In this document: piece by piece, positions 1-12,307 of the stretch
How the letters are laid out: each line of letters starts with the position of its first letter
Numbering within the stretch: position 1 is the first letter of the stretch
Origin: Calvatia gigantea
Lineage: Eukaryota; Basidiomycota; Agaricomycetes; Agaricales; Lycoperdaceae
Direction: 5' to 3'
Assembly: GCA_025093985.1 (NCBI GenBank)
Contig: JACAAK010000010.1
Span: 397,501 to 461,500 of the forward strand
Length of the DNA: 64,000 bases
Notes under the pieces: generated by a model
Databases searched by the model: none
Seen by the model: the letters and a program-made list of their open reading frames with translations, nothing else
Told to the model about the DNA's origin: nothing
Program-made: the position numbers and the translations under genes

Positions 1-657
1 TGTTTGGCGTGTTTCTCCTTCTCGGAGTGACTGATTGACTGCTGAAGCGCTGAAGAACATTCCCAACTATTCCTCATCGGGGACCATCATACATTCATTG
101 TCGCCCTCTGGCGTTCAATCCAGGGCGGTTGTGTTCCAAAATGAACGCGCTCGCTGTTGGAGGGGCGTAACGTGGTCCTACCAACATATTGTCGGCACTG
201 AGCAAGCTATTTTCATTACCCAATACAGAGAGCCAGGAAGTCGATTGGGTAGAAACTAGAATCGTCGAATCCAAGCGGTGCGTATTCCCAAAGATGATAT
301 TGTTTACCTCTTGGCTGTGACGCTCCGCAGCTCCGAACATGGGGAAGTAATGAGGCAAGAACCGCTCAACAAGCCAACCGCCGATGGCAGCTGAAATGAT
401 GCTTTTTGACAGGTATGTAATTGGCAACACGAGGCAGGTTTGGGCGTTTAGAAATCGGGGCATGATCAAGGGAGATTGTAAGCGATTTGTTCTGAAGTAG
501 AAAATGCCTCGTTTCATCCGAGCTTTTTTAATATCTGGTCTTCGAGCCAATAACGGAGGTTGGCGAAGGAGAACGTTCCCAGCGCTAGCCTCTCTGCCGA
601 CAGCTTTTGCAAGGATATAAGTCGGTACATTCCTTAACAAACTTTGGCGTCCCCAGT
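1..657. other. Intergenic region upstream of the GH5 gene
   Basis: No gene is supported here. A 258-codon minus-strand open frame (95-871) runs across this stretch and into the first exons of the GH5 gene, but it shows no recognisable domain and I treat it as chance. The right end contains a TATA-like box that fits the GH5 gene. Confidence 0.5.
616..621 (+). promoter_or_regulatory. TATA box of the GH5 gene
   Basis: TATAAG lies 42 nt before the ATG at 658. Two other genes in the window (8910-10188 and 21767-23436) have a TATA box at nearly the same distance from their ATG, which supports both the box and the start. Confidence 0.5.
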
Positions 658-2479
658 ATGTCTGTACTTCTCCTAGTTCTCCTCCTCCAATTCTGGGTCG
701 CTGCCAGCCAGAGCCTCGTCGGGCGAAACAACACATCTGGTTTCGTCTCTGTGAGTAACGGCAACTTCCAGCTGAACGGCAGGCAGGTTTATCCTTCGCG
801 TTCCCGTGCTCACCATTAACTATCCAAGCAGATTCCTCCGTTTCTATGGAACCAATGCGTATTGGGTCCAAATGACTACGGATGATGATATGGATCTGAC
901 GTTCCGGAGTATTGCTACTGCTGGCTTCAAGGTCGTTCGCACCTGGGCCTTTAACGATGTTCCTAGCAAACCAGCATCTGGACCCTATTTCCAGGTATGC
1001 TTTTATTGGTCCTTTCCCCTTCTCTTCACTTATTCGTTACAAGATTTTGAATGGGGGGAAGGCAGTCATCAACGATGGCGCCAACGGCCTTCAGCGGCTC
1101 GACAGGGTTGTCGCGGCTGCCGACAAGTATGGTATCAAACTGTTGCTTACCCTCACGAATAACTGGAACCCGGAACGCCCAATGCCCAGTACGGCGTGGA
1201 ACCGCCGCTCGAACACCGGCGAGCTTCCGCGAGGGTATCTCGCGAATGACTATGGTACTTTTCGCGAAATAGTGACTAGAATCATACTAACTCGCCTATA
1301 GGCGGCATGGATCTGTACGTTCGCAACTTCCACCCGGGTGGAACACACGATCTATTCTACACAGACCGAACCATCATCAACGCCTTTAAGAACTACCTTG
1401 CCAAAGTAGTGTCCCGGTATGCTACGCACTCCGCCATTCTTGGATGGGAGTTGGGGAACGATTTGCGCTGCTCGTCAACCCTCCCTGCATCCTCAAGTTG
1501 CAACACGAAAACGATTACTAATTGGACCGCAGAGATATGTGTGTCTCCTATCACTTTCCTCAGTTGTTCATGTCTAATCTGGACATCCTAGCGAGCTATG
1601 TAAAGCATCTTGACCCTCACCACCTTGTCACTGCGGGGTTTGTTCTTGTTTCAATCCCATATGGAGCCGACGTTGGTGCTGACCATGTATCAGTGATGGC
1701 GGTTTCTATTGCCTTCAATGCCCCAAGTTGTTCGCCAAAAAGTTTACGCATCCCAACCCTGCTCTCTCAGGCCCTTCGTTCGACGGCTCGTATGGCGTAG
1801 ACACCGAGGATATCTTGGCCGTTCCTCACATCGATTTCGGATCCTTGTACGCTTCTGCCTCTAGTCGTGCGAGTCATCGCTGACGCCTTCGCAGCCAACT
1901 CTTCCCAGATCAAACCGAGTACTTCCCCGCCCAGGGCGGTGACTTTGCTGTCAAGGCCATCGGTGATGGTGGTCGATGGATCGGGGTTCATTCCACCAGT
2001 GCAGCTTTGTGAGTTTTTTCGTGGGACTACTATTTGCGGAGGTGTGACCTTTTCATTTCCTTCCTAGGGGAGGCAAACCAGAGGTCCTCACGGCCGCAGC
2101 CATTATCACCAAAGAACACTATTCCCTATTTGTGCCTTTCAACTCGAGCGCTCGTTTACCCGAAGGTACTCCTTGTGGTAAGAATATGCTTTCACGGTTA
2201 TTGTCCGTTACACTTTTATATCTGTTGCTTAACCTTTTTCACCTAGGTGGTGTCGAAAACTTCCAGGCAGATTATGCGTTCACGGCCTGGGCTGCGGGTG
2301 AGCCACATCGACTTTCATGTGTTACCGTTGCGCACTCATCCTAACTGGACCGAATCTACCTGTAGGTTCGATTAGTGGGAATATCGGAGGTGTGTTGGAA
2401 TATCAGGTATGTTTGATGCATCCCAAGGATAGATAAGTTACAGACCCCGTATCTCGTCAGTGGCTCCAAGGTGGCTTAA
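658..2479 (+). CDS. Secreted GH5_7-type (endo-beta-1,4-mannanase-like) protein, probably catalytically dead
   Basis: Eleven exons: 658-782, 832-994, 1044-1254, 1302-1538, 1592-1637, 1694-1846, 1895-2008, 2068-2177, 2247-2297, 2366-2406, 2444-2479, giving 428 residues in one frame. The N-terminus is a signal peptide ([19 protein letters not shown]). The fold signature of fungal GH5_7 mannanases is clear: [14 protein letters not shown] strand, [41 protein letters not shown] and IDFGSFQLFPD. In active members the acid/base lies in an N-E-P motif and the nucleophile in an E-E-[YF]-G motif. Here the first reads N-D-L (GAT at 1460-1462), and after GKP the second region reads EVLTAAA with no Glu at that place. 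There is no CBM1. Intron 1 works only as a GC-AG intron (783-831); a GT donor at 787 would break the frame. Family assignment is firm; loss of activity is inference. Confidence 0.88.
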
Positions 2480-4568
2480 CCAGTCACGGAACGACCAACG
2501 GAATATGGGACAAGAGAGATTTAACCCAATCACCGAACGACGGTTCTGGACAGTGAGATCCCTTAAGCGCTCCTCTTCTTCAGCTGTATTTACTTCCCCT
2601 TCCAAGTTATACCGGCCCTGCGAACAACCAAACTGCGCAGCAATTTGCCACAGACAGACCTGCCATTTAACGACCTCCAACGCAACCATCCCTTCGAGAC
2701 ATTTGGTGAATCTTTTTTTCCCCACAGAATCATTCTCCCTTCGCAGTGTTCCATCGAACTCTTGTAATTTCGAACTCTTGTACATTTCACGAACTACCGG
2801 ATTTTTTACATTCGTAGTCCTTGATCAATATCCTCGACGTACTGTACATTTTTGGTTCCTTGCACCTGAACTATCATTGTCAATTTCTGCGACTCCCCTG
2901 CAATCCGATCAACGTCTTAGGGGATGCGCAGGATGCCCCATTATATTAGGTCTTTTTTTTCGTCACAGTTCGCTTTTGAGTTTTTGTCCCGGTGAGAATC
3001 TATTTTCGTTGCTCGGCTGAGCCCCCCCCCCGACCTTCCATTGTCTGTCTCTTGATAGTTACCCTCGCCTTTGAATGCCACGTGGTGGCTCTTTGTGTTG
3101 GAATCTGTGATTCCCATGGACAATCGGAGAAATGTCCATACTGCATGCCCCAATGTTCGCTTGTGGGTCCCAGTACCTACTAGGCATATTTCCTTCTTCG
3201 TCAAACCTTCCATTGTCCTGATAGATATAAATACAGTACTGTATGACAATGTACCCTTGTCCTTTTGCCTCCCAATACATGGCTTTACTGTGATTATACA
3301 CGTTGAAGGGACTAGAACACGGTGTATAGGAGGGCGAGAACAGTAAGGTAAATACAAAATTTCCTACACTATTTAAAATAGAAAAAGACAATAAAATATA
3401 ACAAAAAATGGGCGGGTCCATGCAAGGACAATTGTCATTTGTGGATTGACCGTGGCGGAATACCTGATTCTAACAACACCAGCCCCTCCAACACCTTATT
3501 TGTATCTGCAGGCAGGTTTTTTTGTAGGAAATCAGGATTCCGGCTTATCTGTATTTTGATACTCATATTATTGAAAATCTCACACTATCTATCCACCTGT
3601 GAACTCGGCAGTCCACAAAATGTATTTCAAATTCTCAGTTGTACCTTTTTTCACCGTCTCGTGAATACATAAAAACTGCAGTAAACAAGTTGTACTTTGT
3701 TTTTTTTGTCCATCAAATATACTGTGTTTTGAGTCCCTTCAACATTCTTCCCATACTTGCCCTCAAGTTACACAATAGGGTAACCCCATTATCCTTAGTC
3801 AAGGGACCCGGATGGTTCCGAACAAAAATTTCAAGGATGGGGCAAACCAACTTACCTGGACCCGAGATTTTTCTCAAAAAAATTGACCATCATGGTAGTG
3901 TGGTGCACCTAGCAACGATAGGAGCGAGGTGCAATTTCTTGGGCCATGCGTGACATGTCACAGGCATCACACTACGAGGCGTGCCGCCAACCTAAGACCT
4001 ATCTACTTCTAACTTAGGCCATGCCCTCGAAGAGGGCGCCGTAGGCCAGACTTAATTTCTCTTTCTTTCTATCCTTTCCACCTCGAACAGAACCTTTCGA
4101 AATGATCATATGCTAGCACTAACTTGCAACCGCAAAGCAACCCATAGCAGTACCACACAATGAGTCGACGAGAGCTATCCACAAAACAATGGCCGGTTCC
4201 AGCTCCAAAAAGCAAAGACGATGACCAAGGACGTGAACGACACGAACCAGATGAACAACAAAGCGATCACTTACAAAACCGAAAGGACCACAGGCTCTGC
4301 TCAGGAACCTCAGGCGTCATGCAGTCGGAACTCTGGAGGACACCCACGATGCAAACCATCTGGGTTCACCGGCCATGTTCCTGAAGGCACCATACTCCGA
4401 TATGAGCCTCCTCCCAACCACACAGGCGTATTGCCCAAATATTTACTGTCATTGATAATGCATACATACAATGAGATGGATATAATACCCGGATTAACAC
4501 TCCATAACTTCAAAACAACCAAATGCGTCAACGTTGACCCGAGCTTCATATAAGAAGTCATGGAAATA
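2480..4568. other. Intergenic region, no supported gene
   Basis: Mostly AT-rich DNA with a C-homopolymer near 3020. The open frames here (for example 2460-3020 and 4160-4553) have no recognisable domain. The part from about 3760 to 4150 is more GC-rich and holds a short perfect hairpin (4023-4037, GCCCTC-GAA-GAGGGC); it may be a repeat relic, but no termini are visible. Confidence 0.5.
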
Positions 4569-4757
4569 AATGATTATAGGGCGTAGACCCAGATTAAACA
4601 TTACGATTATAGGGTGTAAAAAACCCAGACTAAAACCTCTCGATTACACAATTACGAGGGCGTAAAAACCCAGATTAAAACCCTCCCGACTACACGATTA
4701 CGAGGGCGCAAGAAACCCTAATTATATGATTATAAGGGTGTAAACCAGATTCAATCC
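4569..4757. repeat. Degenerate tandem repeat, about five units
   Basis: About five imperfect units of roughly 30-47 bp follow one another. Each has a GATTA(T/C)..GGG(T/C)GTA core and then a stretch like AAACCCAGATTAAAA. Unit starts are near 4571, 4604, 4641, 4688 and 4729. Units differ by several bases and short gaps, so the array is old. No open frame runs through it. Confidence 0.65.
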
Positions 4758-7700
4758 CAAACAAAACAAATTGTGAGCCCGCTCCGGGCCCCTCCTGGTT
4801 CGCCAAGATTCTCGAGCATCGCCGAAACGCTGATGGCTCCAAAGGGCCAAAGGACGCCACACTGATGTCCCACGACATCCGAACGAGGAGCGAGAGTGAT
4901 GGCGTCGTTGAAGACAAGAGTTCAGAACGAGCGTGGACTGAGAGTCAACGAGAGAGCGACCGACAACGAGAGATAATGCTGAGAGAGTTCGGAGCGAGAC
5001 TTCGAGAGCGAGAAAAGTGGGTATCCAATTACTAGGTGTTGAGCCTCTACTGGCTCGACTGTATTTATACTGTAGACAACTTGTCCGGTGTTCAATTTCT
5101 ACGGTTATCTACAAATACTGAATCTGTATAGCAAATGAGTTGAGTTAGTATAATGAAGGTTAGGCTAGGGAACTGTGGTAAAATGTTGAAATTTTTGAAA
5201 CACAACGAGTGAATGTGCAACTACGGAGGCGAAGAGTCTGAATTAGAAAAAAAATGTAGGTAACGAGAAAGATGTGCAGTGAAATTTTATTAAAGTGGGT
5301 AGTGGTCTAAAACACGACGTATGGCAGGTGAAATGGACGGTTGTGTAGTGAGCGAGGAACAAGTGGATCGGCGACGGATCGATGAATGGTCGGGGTGACG
5401 AAATCTTCGGAGGGCGGACTGATTAGTGTGAGATGCTCGTTGGGTGCCGTTCCGAAGGCAGCCGACGTGCAGTCTCCACAATGGCATCCCCGACTGGCAG
5501 GGCAGGAACATATCACCACCGGATCTCACAAGAGTAGTTACAGTCATTAACCAGTCACTGAAACAGTAAATTAGTGATTCTCTTCAGAAAGGTTTGTTGG
5601 GGGGGATTCGTGCCAAAATAATTAGATATTATATTAGGGTGACATATACACCATATGTCGCACAAATCTGGTAGCAAAATACTATAAGGGAGAGGTAAAA
5701 TCAATTAATTAGTGGTAGAATTTCCCATCATGCCAAAAGAAAACCGGTCAGTGAAACACATCATGTATGTTGAACATCACAGAGGAAGCAGCATAATTAA
5801 CAATTTGATAATGAACGGAACATAATCTAGAGATGTCTGAGATTATATTCACAAAAAGTCTGAGGGGGAAAGACGGGAGTACAACTCAGGAAAGCCCATT
5901 GAAGTCGGGCGTTTCACTGAGTGGTCACTTTTCAGTGACCGGTTAAATGACTGTACCACCGCCTGCAGGTGCACCAATATCCCCTTCACTAGTTCTTGAT
6001 GAGACAGTCACGTGGGTGCAACTCGAACTCCCAGATTGAAATGACTACACAAGTGGACAATTATCTTTCCACCGATTATGTAAATGATCACATCAGATAC
6101 CATTAAAAAGAGGAAAACCCCGTTCAAATCCAATTAACATTGCTGTGAAGTGAACTAAAGCAACACTTCATTGTGACTTCACAATCTCGAACCGTAACGG
6201 AGAGACACTTTGTTGTGAATCAGTGATGCTGAAGTGTAACGAAGTGGGGTGTTGAAGCCTTATCCAAGTGTATTATGACCATGGCTTGACTAGGTGAAAT
6301 ATCGTCAACTACCCAACAAGACAACAAGGAAATACATTAAAAAACCCGTCAAAAAACCGGGTATCCCAACACAGGTCTCCGGATCGTCAAAATTCTCATC
6401 CGGGACCATAAATCATCAGCAAGGAAGTGATATTCTCATCGAAATCGAAGATTATCTATATCAGATCAAGTCTGTTACTATAGAACATATAAGTATTATA
6501 CAACAAATGGATCATCAACATGTTCATCCAATTTCATGGTGTCGGGATTCAAGTTCAGCAGCCTCCTTGTCATCATGACTTGTTGGGAGACATTCCGGCA
6601 TTTGAACCTCAGCATTTATCACAGCAGAGACCTGGTTGTGCAATACTAGGTTATCCAATATACACTCCTTCTCTTGATATGGATACCTAACACTACTAAA
6701 AACGAAGATAACAGATATAGTATCCAGGCAGTAATACCAGAACAGACAGAGCCAACCACTTTTGGGGGCTAGCCATCTCGCCACCAGGGGCAACGCGACG
6801 GCTGTGTGGTTGGTGGGCGACCCGTCTGCGTTCCCCCTTCGGCTCACAACCATGGCCATCGGGGACCTTTTCCGACTCCCGATCGGCCACCCCCCAAACC
6901 CCATGCGCAACGTCCATTACCCATTACATTAGCCTCCTCTGTCATAAGTCAGCACAAGAAGTAGGTACATACACCTGAGACCAATCAGAATCTGTTCCCA
7001 GTTCAGAGGGCACCAAAGTTTCCTTTTAGGGTTTCAAATCGTGATAAAGGTCAGGATGCCAGACATATTTTGTCACAGAGATTGAGCCAATACAATAATC
7101 GTGGTACATAACAGATTTAAAGGCCAGATTTAAAAAAAATAAAGGTCATAGATTTCATTTTAATACTGTTTTTTAAGATCTGGATCCCTTATTGTTTTTA
7201 AATCGCAGCTCCAAACTCTTGAGGTGCTCCGATTGTTGTAACGACTCTATTTCTGTGATACAATACATCTGTTATATTGATTTATTTCACGGTTAAAAAT
7301 CTTAAATACAGACTTTGGTACCACCTGCAACGACTGCCGATCCTGATTGGTTTCAGGTGATAGCCTGTAAGTATCCTATTGAACGTTGAGGCCGGAGGGC
7401 TGATCCTTTATTCTCCCAGCTCCACACCCAATGATTGTGCTTATACCACCCTCGCCCGCGACTTGATTGACTCGGCGGACGTGTTTTGGAGCGCTCTCAG
7501 AAGTTCAGATTAGCCAGTGAGTGCAAAAGGTGGATGCAAGTACGCAACCTGACTGCACCTCCCCCTGGATCACCTTTCTCTCTACCTGTTACTCAAGCTT
7601 TGAGTCACCTAACGTCCGTGTTATCAAGCAAGTCTTACACCCAAGGTACATTGAATGAGTATAAAAACAGAAAACGAAAGTGCCAAGGTCCGTCCGATAT

Positions 7701-8909
7701 TGTAGGGTTCAAAATTTAGGCGGGATGGGCAAGAAGATGGTGACAGAAGGGAGGCAATCAAAGGCATGGTGCTGATAGAGTCTCAGTGCAAATACCATGA
7801 TAAAAGATACAAGACAAGGTCAGGTGAGGTTTGAGGAATTGAGTAGGGGTGATGGACGAGCTGGCCTACGCTGCAGATGGGCATTAAAGATGTGCGACGA
7901 TCATTGTAAACCTGCCTCCGTCTAGCAAACAGGCATCAGCTCCCTTTCTTTTCCTTTCCTTCCACCTTCCCCTAATCATCCCCCTCCACTTATGAGTGCA
8001 CCTATGTGTATAACTTACGGATTTTCTCAATCCTTTGCATGAACATAAATCCTCGCCTCTTGAACGTAAGGTTCTACCTGCTCACAGCTGAATAGATAAG
8101 ACCCCGAGGATATGGTAGAAATGCGCCATCAGAACACTAGGTGACGCAAAGATTACCAAGAATCGGGGAGACAAAGTGTTGCAGATTATTGAACATCGAA
8201 GGCTGGAATTGGAGGGTGACATAAATATTATACATTATATTATACGTTCCGAAATCATTGCATTATCGGGTGGGAGCGGAACGAGAGCACCGGGCTAGTG
8301 GGGTGAGGATGACTTGGACTGACGGCGTTCGTAATGATGGCCAGTGTCCGATCTTCAGTGTTTTTCACCTCCCGCTTTCTCCACCGTTCTGGCTCGTCTC
8401 CCCCATTTTCTACTCGACTCCCAACCATTCTGTAATGTATGGATCTTGTACCACGGCGCGTAGTTACAATGGGACAAAGGCTGCATTTGTAAAATCCATA
8501 GGAATTATCATTGATAGTTACCTTTCGGTCCTCAGCTTCCGCGCCTTCGCCATCATCGAAAACCATTTAGAGCCACTCTAACCATCCCATAGACAGAGAA
8601 TAGAACAGAATGATCTGATTTATTTATTTCTCCCCACATTTTCTTTCTTTCGATCGCAAGCTTAAGTTCAAGTCGACGTCAAATTAAACTAGACGCCCAA
8701 CATGCTCGCCTGCTTGCTGCAAACTCCTCTCTTCAACGTGGTGTACAGCTTCCAGGGATTCCATCTGTTTATTCTCATCGGGTATATGGCGCGACTACAT
8801 AGATTAAAAAATCGGTCATGTTGTTAGCCTTTCAACGATCTCCACCCAAGATATTAATCCTAATCCACTAATCATACAAACAAGTTATTTAAGAGAGCGT
8901 GAAGAACGG
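4758..8909. other. Long intergenic region, no supported gene
   Basis: I see no convincing exon structure here. It holds AT-rich DNA, one GC-rich island (annotated separately), and several open frames under 130 codons on both strands without recognisable domains. Around 7430-7500 a short frame reads plausibly as protein (TLARDLIDSADVFWSALR) but stands alone. Repeat relics are possible. Confidence 0.45.
6735..6916. other. GC-rich island in AT-rich intergenic DNA
   Basis: About 180 bp of markedly higher GC content sits between AT-rich flanks. It is open on the minus strand in two frames at once (parts of 6524-6910 and 6696-6917). This sharp change looks like an inserted dispersed repeat, possibly a short non-autonomous element, but I find neither terminal repeats nor a target duplication. 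Confidence 0.3.
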
Positions 8910-10188
8910 CTAGGAATGTACAACAGATTTGGTTACTTTTATACCGTTCGGGTAAATATCAGATTCTGAGGCCTTGTCATTATTACTTATCGCAGTAACC
9001 GTGAGTTCCACATCCTGTGTCCTACTGTGTCTCGGAACGGTGCCCATAGATCCCATAACCCCGCCGCCAGTAGGGTGTTGGTCCATGAGGGTAGTCCGCT
9101 CGTTGTGATCGAACACCGTAAACTGCTTATCACGCCTGGCGGACGAACGAACAAGGATAACATTGAATGCGATTCCTGTCGCTTGAAGCGTCTTCTCGAA
9201 CATCAGTCAGAGTGTCTTCATTCCGATATATCGTGGCTCACCATATCAGACGTGGGATATAGTGCATTGCTTTTCGTCACACTTACGAGGAATGTGACGA
9301 ACACCATGGTTGTGTACGCCGCTCCTGACTCTCCGATTACTCGGATCACTTTTCGCAGGTGGCGAGGTTGGTTCATGACAGTTCCACTTCGGCTGCCAAT
9401 GTATTTTTCACTCTGCTTTTCCACGCGCCAAATACGCCAGATCAAAATGGCTGCCAGAGGTCAGTTGGAAATAAATCAAAACCACTATTGGGACTTACTT
9501 GTGGTCAGGATGTTCTGGGCAGCTGTTATCACGAAGAAAGAAATCCACCAAGGTCGAATTTGACTTGAATTCAGGGAAATTTGTTGATGTGTTGCCGGAT
9601 CTGCCTCCACTTGGATTAACTTCGCCGCCATCGAGATGCCTCCAAGATAAAGAATGATAGACGGGACAACGACGAGCCACCGACGTCCGTAGACGATCCA
9701 GCATCTGTATATCTGCACATGTCTCGTTATATATGAACTTTGGCAACTTGGAGCAAGAGTTCCCATACCAAGACGAAGTCGCCGAGGATCATGGCGATCA
9801 CTTGGTTCACGGACTGTCCGTTCACTTGCGTCGGTCAACCCGGTCGGGACAGAGAACTGACGTTACACACCCGGGCAATATTGATCCAATCGGCTATGTT
9901 GAAAAACTCCACCGTCGCATTCGGTGCTTCAACGAATGCGTGGAAATTGTGCAATAGCCCGATTGCTACATCGAATGTGCAGATCACGAATAGCATTACC
10001 GCAATACTTGCCATCATCCAACGAATTTCGTTCAGGCGGAGCCATCGCTCTTCCCTGCCTTCACCTGTGAGGAGGAGGGTGCGGGCGCAGAAAGCGCAAG
10101 TCACGAGGTACATTCCATAGAATAGTGTCTCGCTGAAGTTTCCTGAGAGCTGGGCTGCGGTTATCGGGAATTGCTTTTCGGGATCCAT
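8910..10188 (-). CDS. Multi-pass integral membrane protein (agaricomycete seven-TM-type family)
   Basis: Five exons on the minus strand: 10188-9871, 9813-9769, 9712-9499, 9450-9242, 9194-8910, giving 356 residues. Introns are 44-57 nt. Hydrophobic segments are spread over the first about 270 residues, for example LFYGMYLVTCAFCA, IAVMLFVICTFDVAIGL, VIAMILGDFVLIY, WLVVVPSIILYLGGI, ISFFVITAAQNIL and TTMVFVTFLVSV. The stretch IYRCWIVYGRRW followed by RIWRVEKQ and a late RVIGESGAAYT segment is the layout I know from a large, functionally uncharacterised agaricomycete membrane family. The C-terminal about 90 residues are polar and would face the cytosol. No function can be given. A TATA box lies 40 nt before the ATG. 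Confidence 0.85.
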
Positions 10189-10227
10189 GGCGGAGGCAGG
10201 AGCGCCCGACCTCAGAGAGGGAGGGGG

Positions 10228-10233
10228 TTTATA
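10228..10233 (-). promoter_or_regulatory. TATA box of the membrane-protein gene
   Basis: On the minus strand the sequence reads TATAAA, 40 nt upstream of the ATG at 10188. Spacing matches the other TATA boxes in this window. Confidence 0.5.
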
Positions 10234-11916
10234 AAGGCTGGGAGGCGAAAGGTAAGCATCTGAGCCACCTGTGCTTGTTTATAGGCACTCCGACGTTTAG
10301 GCTCTGTCACTGGTCACCGTGGAGGTAATTATGGCGCCGATTGCCTTCTGTGGGTATGGGAAGCTTGTGGCCCACGGGGATAATGCGAAGAGCCTGCACT
10401 GCCCTCACCCAAATATCTAGCTTCGTTAATTATAGACGATCGCTGCACAATCTCGCCGCCTCATGGTCTGCCAACTAATTATCTCAACTTGTCTCAAATA
10501 CCGAATCCAGGGTTACGTGCGAGCATCGTACCTATTGTTGCGGCTCAGGTCTTAGGGCTATATCTGGCTTTGAACAAGCCTTCAGGTGGTAGCCGCCAGG
10601 ACGATTGGATGATTGACCCCGCTCAAATTGGGTGTCACGACGCCACTCACACGCGTAGTTACGTACTAATAAACGTCAAGAGTAAACATGAGGAAGGTAG
10701 TCATATGGACACAAAGCCCACAGAAATACTTATATTCCTTGTTTTTGTGTTACTCCAGGGAATAGCCAAGGGTGCTGAAATGATTCTGAAAAGTCCTTCA
10801 ATTGAGGGGTGGGAGGAATTGCAAGATAAGAGCCTCTGGGTAAACACTGATAATAGATATCTGCCACGCCCATGTTGTTCGCTGCTGACAGGTGGAAGAT
10901 GTGTGATTGATCATCATTTCAACAGACGATCAATAGAATTTGTGGAGATGACAAGTATCGGACCGCCTGCATGACATGATAAGCATCGTTTCTGCCGTGT
11001 GAATTTGTATTCTGACTCTGGTATACCACCCGGTGGCCCAAGGATATTATTTAGTATATCAGTATATACAATTATCATGGCCGTTGACATCGTCACGGGC
11101 AATTGCCGATTTGATGTCACCACCGAAAACCTCGCAGCCACAACTAATACAAGTACAATTATTCCCTTGTAAATCGCAAGGTTATTTATAGCTCACACCC
11201 ACTTCCCACGGAACATGGCTTGGTGGGCTGCCTTCCGTCCCAATCATCACAATAACTGAACTTCCGGTTGATTTTGCGGCCTTCCTGGGAGTCTTTACTC
11301 GGAATGGCGATAAAGGGAATTGTTACGGGTGGGTTACGCTCGGTAGCGCCCCTTTCTTTCATATCCAAGCGGCCTTAAAATATCACAATATCACACAAGA
11401 TGTTTAAACCTGCGGCCGCACGTCGAAAGCTCTGATGAGGACTTCCATGTTTTAATAATTTGTGAGTTTGGCAGATCTTCCGATACATGGGTGATCTCAT
11501 GTTGGGACGAAAAAAAGGCGTACTAATCTGGTACGCTTCGACTGCGTCTGCCAACGGGGGCACACAAAAATTAGACAATTCTATGAGATCAGTCGCACTC
11601 GTGCGGAACGATACTGTACTTTTCCACAACGACATATAGTGCTACATGGGCGTTTCATTGTATTGCCGTTATAACCCCGAGGCGGCGAAAGAAAGCGGTA
11701 TCCATCTCTCCGAAGTTGATAGAATGATGGGACCACAGATAATACATGGACAGGATAACATCGAAATGACAAAAGCATTGGAATGATCACGCGGAGTCAA
11801 CGTCCTTCTTCTGATTGACTATTTCGACCAGGTCGAGCAGGATCAGATGGCGAAGCACGGAAACAGAGCAGGAGCTTAAATATAAGTGCTCATTTCAGGA
11901 GAAGGGGAAACCGGGC
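10234..11916. other. Intergenic region, no supported gene
   Basis: A 161-codon plus-strand frame (10489-10974) begins at a TTG, has no recognisable motif and no TATA context. The minus-strand frames 11375-11635 and 11581-11790 overlap in different frames and do not join into a gene model I trust. Confidence 0.45.
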
Positions 11917-12307
11917 TTATAGCCAAGGACAACAGAGACAGGCCGCGCAGCATCCGGCCAAACTAGCAACAAGGATGGTTTGGAAACGATTTATTTACCC
12001 GTTGAAAACATAAGAGCACGCACCATGCACAAGGAACCCAACAAGCGTCTGCTGCCGTCACGGAACTCTGCACGGGCGGCTGCACATACACCATCTGTGG
12101 TTGAAGCTGTGGCTGCTGATGGTAAACCTGTGGGTGGGGTTGTTGAAATTGTGGACCGCTGTAAGCTTTGTGACGGGTTACGTATACAAATTGGTGAGTA
12201 GGTGCTGTTGAGTTCAATAAGCCCTACTACATACCACCACCCGCATCGGTCTGATAGATCGGACGAGGTTTATTGATTTCTGCATCTGTGGCGGGGTTAT
12301 ACGACAT
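11917..12307 (-). CDS. CYSTM-like small protein with cysteine-rich C-terminus, paralogue 1
   Basis: Three exons: 12307-12235, 12204-12024, 11962-11917, giving 99 residues. A short polar N-terminus is followed by a Gln/Pro/Tyr-rich middle (QPHPQVYHQQPQLQPQMVY) and a hydrophobic cysteine tail ending CLAGCCAACLCCPWL. This layout, a disordered Q/P/Y-rich arm plus a C-terminal Cys-rich transmembrane-like module, is that of CYSTM-type proteins, which are tail-anchored and stress-associated where studied. The intron phases (1 and 2) and positions match the paralogue at 13173-13577, which confirms both models. The last exon encodes only the cysteine tail, so simple frame scans miss it. Confidence 0.82.

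Noticed and set aside
95..871. 258-codon minus-strand open frame
   Set aside because: It overlaps the promoter and first exons of the GH5-like gene, has no domain and odd composition, and no matching introns or TATA box.
2460..3020. 186-codon plus-strand open frame
   Set aside because: It overlaps the last exon of the GH5-like gene in another frame and reads like translated UTR.
4023..4037. Hairpin as a transcription terminator
   Set aside because: Stem-loop terminators of bacterial type are not expected in a fungal nuclear genome; treated as a repeat detail.
4160..4553. Two overlapping plus-strand frames
   Set aside because: No recognisable motif, no continuation, and two frames open at once; not enough for a gene.
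9027..9563. 178-codon plus-strand open frame
   Set aside because: Antisense shadow of the membrane-protein gene, whose five exons splice cleanly on the minus strand.
10489..10974. 161-codon plus-strand open frame
   Set aside because: It starts at TTG, no domain, no promoter signal; possible but unsupported.
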